This document shows positions 6,232-10,944 of a DNA stretch of 10,944 nucleotides, piece by piece; positions within the stretch are counted from its first letter, which is position 1, and every line of letters begins with the position of its first letter. Both the position numbers and the translations under genes were made by a program. Source of the stretch: Propionibacteriaceae bacterium (lineage in GTDB: Bacteria > Actinomycetota > Actinomycetes > Propionibacteriales > Propionibacteriaceae); the NCBI GenBank assembly GCA_030528545.1, contig JAUMYR010000094.1, positions 1-10,944 on the forward strand. Reading direction: 5' to 3'. The notes under the pieces are model-generated. The model saw only the letters and a program-made list of their open reading frames with translations, was not told the DNA's origin and did no database searches.

Positions 6232-6611
6232 ATGTGGTCGAAACCAGCGCGTCTGTGTTCCCAGCCCGGCTGCCCGAACCTCACCCACGAACGCTTGTGT
6301 CCCGAGCGCACGAGGGCTGAGGATGCACGGTACCGGCGCTGGCAGCCTGCCTCGAAGGTAAACCGCCGCCACGGTTCACGGTGGCGGAAGATACGCGCCG
6401 CCTACATCACCACCCATCTCTTATGTGAAGACTGCCTGGCAGCCGACCGGTGCACCCCGGCGCGCAGGAAGCCCACCACGTCATCCCGTTGGAGCACCGC
6501 GGCACCCAGGACATGGACAACCTCCGCTCGCTGTGTAAGCCGTGCCACTCCCGCCGGTCAGTGCTCGCCGGTGACCGATGGCGGCAGGAACCGAGTGTCT
6601 ACACATACTGA
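6232..6611 (+). pseudogene. Phage-type HNH endonuclease, frameshifted
   Basis: From an ATG at 6232 the frame gives MWSKPARLCSQPGCPNLT, then RYRRWQ, SRWRKIRAAYI and LCEDCLAADRC. At about 6463-6464 the frame shifts. The HNH core continues in the next frame as EAHHVIPLEHRGTQDMDN, LRSLCKPCHSRR, DRWRQEP and VYTY, ending at TGA 6609-6611. The catalytic His-His, the central Asn, the distal His and the CxxC zinc ligands are all present. The protein would be about 126 residues, usual for HNH nucleases encoded beside prophage terminase genes. The lesion sits in a CGCGC run, consistent with a +2 slippage (or -1 loss). GGAAGGGG lies upstream. No terminase or other phage gene follows, so this is an isolated prophage scrap. 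Confidence 0.8.
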
Positions 6612-6832
6612 GTCTGCGCCATGTTGCGCCCTGGCGTGGCGAAGAACGCGAACCTCAAAGATTCCCCCTGGGTTGTGGAAGCCGCTGAGGGGCGAACCGG
6701 ACGGCACTGGCGTGGGAGATGGGCCCTCTCGATCTCTATGACTCGATCACGGGTCAGCGGGCGGGGCTAGCCGCGCACAAAGACACCGGATCAAACAGCG
6801 TACTAGCTACAGCTGTTGCTCGCCTAGATTCT
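6612..6832. other. Gap between HNH remnant and MFS gene, nothing recognisable
   Basis: A short plus-strand frame (6719 onward, MGPLDLYDSITGQRAGL...) crosses into the reverse of the transporter gene and shows no family. A terminase small subunit would be expected here in a prophage, but I cannot support one. This gap contains the transition from the high-GC flank to the lower-GC transporter segment. Confidence 0.4.
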
Positions 6833-8185
6833 CTATCCTGCGCTTGCCGGCTGTGCATGCCGCAAATAGTAGAGCGCGGCGCACGATACTGCCACAACGA
6901 GGGCCCAAGCTACCCCATAGGGGATTGTGGATGTCGCTTGTTCGTTGGTGAATGCCATGGCAACAATTGATGTTGCGAGCGGGATAAACATCGTTGAGGA
7001 AAGCGATTCTACGATTACCGATGAGCTAGCCATCTCTTCAATAGTGATGCCGTCAGGGATGGCAGGGTCTTCAAAGAAAATGTTGAGCGTATCAAGATAC
7101 GTCAGACCCATACCAATGCCCGCGACTGTCCACGCAATGATGAAAATGCTTGTGGGGGAAGAAGTGTGCCATTGACCTAAGGTCAAGATCCCGATCACGA
7201 TAGCAGCTGCAATGATCAGCGAAAGACCAGTGGTTGATCGCACCCGGTACGCGCGTTTTGTTGCCGCTGGCTTCATACCACAAAGCACACCGAGAACTGC
7301 CCATGCGAGACCGCCTCCCATCATAATGAAACCGAGAGAATCAGCACTAGCATGGTAGATGTCGTGGGCGGTTAGGACAACAAGTTCATTGGCGACAAAA
7401 TAGCCACCAGTCAAGAAGAACATCCCTGCGAGAGCAGCCCTTCGAGGCGTGGATTGCGTGAAAGTACCCGCAGGCATGAGCAGGATAACTACACGACCCA
7501 GCACAATGATACCCGCAAGTAACAGCGCGATCTTTAAGACCCCGGTAGCCGGAATAACGGTAGCGCCGACACCCACGATAATAAGAAGAAGCGCCGCATA
7601 AGAAAATGGGGCATCTTTTCTATTACCTTCACTCTTGAGGCTGAAAGCAATGACAATTCTGGCCACCACCAGCAGAGGTAGGTACAACAGCATCGCCCAC
7701 CGCCACGACAACAGGTGTGTGACCCAGGCCGCGTAGATTGGACCCACGATTGATGAAATCACCCAACTAGCGGAAGCAAACGCCAGAGTTAGCTGCCTTG
7801 CCCGGCCTGAAAGTCCGAGTGCTACCGCACCAATTGAACTCATCGCCAAGACAGAACCCGCCAGACCACGAAGCACTACACCACATATGTAAATCACAAT
7901 GCTGGGCGCAAGAGCGCTAGTAAATGCGCCAAACACCAAGACCGTGGTAGCGCCCAGCAGGAGCTTTGATAACCGCATCCGGTTCATCAAAGCAGCCCCA
8001 ATTGGCAAGCCACTCATAGATGCGATAGCCGAAACGCCGAGGATCACACCGTAAGAGCTTCGAGCATTAAGATCCTCGGCTAGGATAGGCAGAATCAGCT
8101 GATTCAAGTAGGTCTGCATCCCGCCAATAAGTTCAAGGATAATGACAGCTACCGCAATAAAAAATCCAGGTGCATTCTTTTTCAT
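6833..8185 (-). CDS. MFS family transporter
   Basis: The product has 450 residues of almost continuous hydrophobic helices with short loops, the 12-14 helix pattern of major facilitator permeases. Helix 1 is FFIAVAVIILELIGGM. The loop between helices 2 and 3 (GLPIGAALMNRMRLSKLLLG) is in the position of MFS motif A. A basic central loop (FSLKSEGNRKDAP) separates the two halves. The overall layout is closest to drug/proton antiporter-type permeases, but the substrate is unknown. The gene is visibly poorer in GC than all its neighbours and uses A/T-ending codons, suggesting horizontal import. It is flanked by IS debris upstream and a prophage scrap downstream. The ATG at 8185 overlaps a stop in transposase debris, and no good ribosome-binding site is visible, so expression is doubtful or depends on a chance promoter in the IS remnant. 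Confidence 0.85.
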   Translation of the reverse strand: MKKNAPGFFIAVAVIILELIGGMQTYLNQLILPILAEDLNARSSYGVILGVSAIASMSGLPIGAALMNRMRLSKLLLGATTVLVFGAFTSALAPSIVIYICGVVLRGLAGSVLAMSSIGAVALGLSGRARQLTLAFASASWVISSIVGPIYAAWVTHLLSWRWAMLLYLPLLVVARIVIAFSLKSEGNRKDAPFSYAALLLIIVGVGATVIPATGVLKIALLLAGIIVLGRVVILLMPAGTFTQSTPRRAALAGMFFLTGGYFVANELVVLTAHDIYHASADSLGFIMMGGGLAWAVLGVLCGMKPAATKRAYRVRSTTGLSLIIAAAIVIGILTLGQWHTSSPTSIFIIAWTVAGIGMGLTYLDTLNIFFEDPAIPDGITIEEMASSSVIVESLSSTMFIPLATSIVAMAFTNEQATSTIPYGVAWALVVAVSCAALYYLRHAQPASAG

Positions 8186-8216
8186 AACAGGCTATAGCTC
8201 TCTTTAAGCAGGGTCT

Positions 8217-8335
8217 TTGTTGTTGATGCGGTATGGGAATGTATTGGTGATTGCTGACGTGGTCCTTGGCTTCGTTCCAGCCGTGTTCGATGGGGTTGTA
8301 GTCCGGGGTGTAGGGGGAAGGTTGATGAGGTGGAT
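8217..8335 (-). pseudogene. C-terminal scrap of an IS630-type DDE transposase
   Basis: In one minus-strand frame the DNA reads PSPYTPDYNPIEHGWNEAKD and then HVSNHQ. This is the hallmark end of IS630/Tc1-like transposases: the P-P/Y-S/T-P-D-x-N-P-I-E segment carries the last catalytic acidic residue. Nothing upstream of it is IS630-like; it joins directly to the end of an IS3-type orfB. It is a fragment of at most about 40 codons and inactive. Confidence 0.65.
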
Positions 8336-8357
8336 TGATGTGCTGAATGTTTTCTGG

Positions 8358-9260
8358 CTATGCTGCTTTCTGGCTGGTGTACCAGTCTGTCTCGACTTCG
8401 TTCGGGGCTCGGCACCCCTAGGCTTGAGTAGAGACGTTTCTGATTGTAACGTAATTCGATATGATCTGCAATATTTGTGGCGGCTCGTTCTCTGGTAGGG
8501 GATAGACTGTCCGGTATACCAGTTCGTTTTTCAGGGTCGCATTGAATGATTCTGCCCACGCATTATCGTAACAACAGCCGATTCGGCTCACCGATCGGGT
8601 GACTGTCGCGCTGGCTGGTGTATGCCGCGAATTCGAGTGAGGTGTATTGTGATCCGCGGTCTGAATGAATAAGTGGTGATACCTGGTTGGGTGTGTCCGT
8701 GTAGTGTGGCCAAGCTTCCCGGTGCTGAGGTGACCAAGCTGGTACGCATGTGGTCAGCCATGGCGTATCCGACGACTTCCTTCGAGAAACAGTCCAGCAC
8801 GGTGGCTAGGTACAACCCGTCCTTCCCAGGCGTCGATCGCGATCGATGTCACCAACGAGTGTGGTTGCGGGCCGCTCGGCGGTGAAGTCGTGCCCGACGA
8901 GGTCTGGTAGGGCGGCCGCAGCAGGGTCTGGGAGAGTGGTGCGACACCGCCTCAGCCTGGGGATGACAAGGAACGAGGCCTTCGGTGCGCATGCACTGAG
9001 CGGATCGTTTCGGGATCTGCCGGGGATGGCCCAGCCGGCACCAGGCCGCATGGACCCAACGGTACCCGTAGGTGCCCTGGGAGTCGGTGAACACGAACCG
9101 GACCACGCTGGTCATCCCACCCCTCGCCACCGGGTGGTCGATGAAGGGGGTCCGGTTCCGCCAATCGTCCTACCCTGACCGTGACATCCTTCACCCCTCA
9201 CCGGCACATCTTCATGATGAGGATGGGTGCCTTCTTCGGAAGCGATGAATGCGCACTGTC
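8358..9260 (-). pseudogene. IS3-family transposase orfB, multiply frameshifted
   Basis: Pieces of an IS3 orfB (rve/DDE integrase) appear in order on the minus strand but in changing frames. They are VVRFVFTDSQGTYGYRWVHA, PETIRS, TEGLVPCHP, TTLPDPAAAALPDLVGHDFT with ERPATTLVGDI (first catalytic D), and YLATVLDCFSKEVVGYAMA. These are followed by HSDRGSQYTSLEFAAYTS (8614-8667; second D), CCYDNAWAESFNATLKNE (E; about 8530-8585), then TRERAATN, ELRYNQKRLYSSLG and ETDWYTSQKAA with a TAG at 8358-8360. At least four frame changes are needed, so it is inactive, although all three catalytic residues are still recognisable. The upstream boundary near 9260 is approximate. Confidence 0.85.
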
Positions 9261-9440
9261 AGGCTTACCGGAACTTCTTCACCGAAGAAGGCCGTTGCTT
9301 TTCCCAGCAAGCTCGTTCTCCATCCGCAGGTCACGGTTTTCTTGTTCTAGCTGCTTCAGTCGTTCTCGTTCCGACACCGATAGCTCGTTCTCTGATTCGG
9401 GGCACGATCTGCGATACGCCGCGACCCAACCCCATCCAGG
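9261..9440 (-). pseudogene. IS3-family orfA remnant (coiled-coil end)
   Basis: The minus strand encodes PESENELSVSERERLKQLEQ and ENRDLRMENEL, the leucine-zipper end of an IS3 orfA. A frameshift in an A-run near 9297-9300 turns the expected GKATAFFGEE into a different frame with an early stop. The N-terminal HTH is not recognisable. Together with the orfB pieces it shows one IS3 copy in the minus orientation. Its outer inverted repeats could not be identified, so the element's right border, somewhere at 9420-9480, is uncertain. Confidence 0.7.
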
Positions 9441-9487
9441 GTTTAAACCACCCAGCCCATACTCCCGGACCACATCCGCCCATGACG

Positions 9488-9506
9488 CCCGGGAGCGCTG
9501 CTCCGG
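9488..9506. terminator. Hairpin downstream of the ClbS/DfsB-family gene
   Basis: GGAGC (9492-9496) pairs with GCTCC (9500-9504), extended by CC/GG with one bulge. It lies 16 bp past the ClbS-type stop. The equivalent hairpin follows the ClbS fragment at 5214-5231, so it is conserved between paralogues, which supports a terminator role despite the absence of a U-run. Confidence 0.5.
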
Positions 9507-9521
9507 TCGGGGAGACAATCG

Positions 9522-10067
9522 CTAGGCTACAGACCGGAACTTCTTGAGGTGGGCGCGGATCTTCTTCATCGCCCAGTCGTAGTGGCTGGATGTGACAGAG
9601 ACGCAGTAGGAGCCGAGGGTCGTCGTCCCGGTCCACGCGAAGTGGCCCTTCTCGAATAGTTCGGCATCGGCGAAGGAACCGACCAACGCCATCACCTGGT
9701 CGTGGGTGGACCGGACGAACTGTTTCGCGTCCTGAAGTGAGGTTGACTGATGCTCGCTCCAGAAACGCTCATTCAGCTGACCGTAGGTCTTCCAGTTATA
9801 GGGGGCCGGGAGGAACGGGGCGGAGCGACCACCCCTATTGGTCTCCACCCAGGCCAGCAGCAGCCGGTGCCATTCATAGAGATGCACCAGGACGTCGCGC
9901 AGGCACCGGTCCCGCCGCCAGTGCGCCTCTTTCTTGGTGGGATCGGCGCTGAAATCAAAGGCGGCGAGTTGTTCCTCCTCGCTCATCGATTCGATCAGCG
10001 CGCACAACTTCTCGAACTGCGCTTCCCCGACCCGCAGCAATTCGTCCTTGGACACCGGTCTGGGCAT
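9522..10067 (-). CDS. ClbS/DfsB family four-helix-bundle protein
   Basis: The product has 181 residues, usual for the ClbS/DfsB (formerly DUF1706) family. It begins MPRPVSKDELLRVGEAQFEK, with EEQLAAFDF and a central RDRCLRDVLVHLYEWHRLLL helix carrying the conserved His-x-x-x-Trp. Next are GRSAPFLPAPYNWKTYGQLN and FAWTGTTTLGSYCVSVTSSH, then the terminal helix YDWAMKKIRAHLKKF. ClbS itself is the colibactin self-resistance protein, and other members are DinB-like bundles of unknown substrate; a resistance role here is inference. ATG 10067 is preferred because AAGGGGG precedes it by about 8 nt; a TTG reading from 10088 would include that ribosome-binding site. It lies 53 bp downstream of a MerR-type regulator on the same strand, probably one operon. 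A broken paralogue is at 5247-5417. Confidence 0.88.
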   Translation of the reverse strand: MPRPVSKDELLRVGEAQFEKLCALIESMSEEEQLAAFDFSADPTKKEAHWRRDRCLRDVLVHLYEWHRLLLAWVETNRGGRSAPFLPAPYNWKTYGQLNERFWSEHQSTSLQDAKQFVRSTHDQVMALVGSFADAELFEKGHFAWTGTTTLGSYCVSVTSSHYDWAMKKIRAHLKKFRSVA

Positions 10068-10095
10068 GACGCCTGCCCCCTTCCTCAAACCCGGC

Positions 10096-10114
10096 GGTCA
10101 CCGTGCCGGTGACC
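10096..10114. promoter_or_regulatory. Hairpin between merR-like and clbS-like genes
   Basis: GGTCACC (10096-10102) and GGTGACC (10108-10114) form a perfect 7-bp stem with a 5-nt loop in the 53-bp intergenic space. It could be a weak attenuator that lowers expression of the downstream gene, an mRNA-stability element, or a MerR operator within the operon. There is no U-tract. Role uncertain. Confidence 0.4.
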
Positions 10115-10120
10115 CGGTGC

Positions 10121-10927
10121 TCACCTGAGCGGCCAGTAGATCTCCGTGACATAGTCGGCCGGGTCCGGGGTGTCCCCGACCCCGACAACATAGTGTTCCC
10201 GGATGCGGTGATCGGTGGTCTCGGCGTGGGTCGCGAGCCACGCCCCCATCGCACGATAAGTCTCCCAGATCGTCTCGTAATCGCCCTCATGGCGGGCCAC
10301 GGCGAAGCGTCCACCGGGCAGCGTGAGGTATTCCCGCGGACGCGCGGCACCGCTCACGGGGATGAAAGCGGTCACTTCTATCCGGGCCGGGTCCCACTCC
10401 TCTCCGGGATAGATCGAGCCCACAGCCCCCACTAGGTCCAGGCCTTCCCGGGTGGCGATCTCGGCGATCTGGTTGTAGGCCTTCTCAAAGAAGATGTGCA
10501 GGGAGTCCAGAGGCAGCACTTCGGTGATCGCGAGGACCTCCAGGTCGGACTCGACCCGCACCTCTACCCGTTCCCCGAGCAGCCGCACGGGCGTCGTCAC
10601 CAGCTCGTGCAGGGCATCGATCGCCTGCTGGGCGGCCTCCAGCCGCGTCTGCATGGTCGCTTCTTGGGCCTTCACGATCTCCGCCGTGACCTGGGGATCG
10701 CGAGCCTGGACGACCCTGCGAACCTCGGGCACCGGTACGTCAAGGGCCCGCAACTGCCGGATGATCTCCGCATCGATCAGCTGAGCGGCGCTATAAAAGC
10801 GGTACCCGCTGGCGGCATCCACCCTGGCCGGGAGCAGCAGCCCCTCCTCCTGGTAGTGCCGCAGCGCCCCGACCGATAAACCGGCGGCTCGGGCGAAAGT
10901 TCCTATAGGCAACAGTTCGGTAAACAT
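10121..10927 (-). CDS. MerR-family regulator with GyrI-like/BmrR-type effector domain
   Basis: The product has 268 residues. An N-terminal MerR winged helix (about residues 6-75: LPIGTFARAAGLSVGALRHY, then SGYRFYSAAQL and IIRQLRALDVPVPEVRRVV) is followed by a dimerising coiled coil at about 82-115. The C-terminal domain (about 125-268) ends EHYVVGVGDTPDPADYVTEI YWPLR and contains GGRFAVARHEGDYETIWETY. This is the typical GyrI-like small-molecule-binding pattern (F-A-V-x-x-H-x-G) seen in BmrR and TipA-type activators. Such proteins bind cationic or hydrophobic compounds and activate a promoter with a long spacer. That promoter should lie just beyond the right edge; only 17 bp upstream are visible. 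It probably controls itself and the ClbS/DfsB-like gene 53 bp downstream. Confidence 0.92.
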   Translation of the reverse strand: MFTELLPIGTFARAAGLSVGALRHYQEEGLLLPARVDAASGYRFYSAAQLIDAEIIRQLRALDVPVPEVRRVVQARDPQVTAEIVKAQEATMQTRLEAAQQAIDALHELVTTPVRLLGERVEVRVESDLEVLAITEVLPLDSLHIFFEKAYNQIAEIATREGLDLVGAVGSIYPGEEWDPARIEVTAFIPVSGAARPREYLTLPGGRFAVARHEGDYETIWETYRAMGAWLATHAETTDHRIREHYVVGVGDTPDPADYVTEIYWPLR

Positions 10928-10944
10928 GACACCATCGTGAACTC

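Noticed and set aside
6055..6741. One 228-codon gene encoding a secreted HNH protein
   Set aside because: Its last third is out of frame with the HNH core, and the signal peptide belongs to the truncated B2 gene; treated as two remnants.
8182..8559. A 125-codon gene ending in an ATGA overlap with the MFS start, suggesting coupling
   Set aside because: It is the chance read-through of IS3 orfB and IS630 debris; the overlap is coincidental.

Overview
The window has high GC and reads as an actinobacterial chromosome. The best guess is Propionibacteriaceae or a relative, judged only from protein flavour (a two-domain VOC protein, secreted 'WDMGDG' proteins, a prophage-type HNH endonuclease). It is an accessory patchwork: a few intact metabolic or regulatory genes separated by decayed genes, insertion-sequence debris and a duplicated two-gene secreted module. 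No tRNA, rRNA or CRISPR array was seen.

Layout. 1-392 (-): 5' part of a helix-turn-helix (excisionase-like) protein running off the left edge; such proteins are often antitoxins paired with PIN toxins. 628-1437 (+): two-domain VOC (glyoxalase-like) protein. It converges on 1471-2484 (-), a luciferase-like flavin oxidoreductase, with a perfect 11-bp hairpin between the stops. About 2672-3198 (+): a decayed, frameshifted 3' half of a YhcG/DUF1016 PDDEXK nuclease that no single open frame reveals. 3249-3476 (+): a small two-helix membrane protein.

3630-6190 holds a duplicated module. Each copy starts with an almost identical 269-bp block (upstream region, lipoprotein signal peptide and Pro/Ser linker). 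A lipoprotein whose C-terminal domain has diverged follows, and its stop overlaps the start of a second secreted protein in the same 7-base arrangement. In copy 1 the second gene is full length (302 codons, PKD-like WDMGDG domain). In copy 2 it is cut after about 45 codons and runs into a frameshifted phage-type HNH endonuclease. Between the copies lies a 57-codon C-terminal fragment of a second ClbS/DfsB gene, whose break coincides with the start of repeat copy 2.

6833-8185 (-): an MFS transporter of visibly lower GC than its surroundings, so probably imported. 8217-9440 (-): a chimeric IS graveyard, an IS630-type transposase tail abutting a multiply frameshifted IS3-family orfA/orfB. 9522-10927 (-): an apparently intact two-gene unit, a MerR regulator with a ligand-binding C-terminal domain followed by a ClbS/DfsB-family protein, plausibly a small-molecule-responsive resistance operon.

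The most interesting features are the duplicated, translationally coupled lipoprotein / WDMGDG-protein module, with its sharp boundary between identical leaders and diverged effector domains, and the hidden YhcG nuclease relic.
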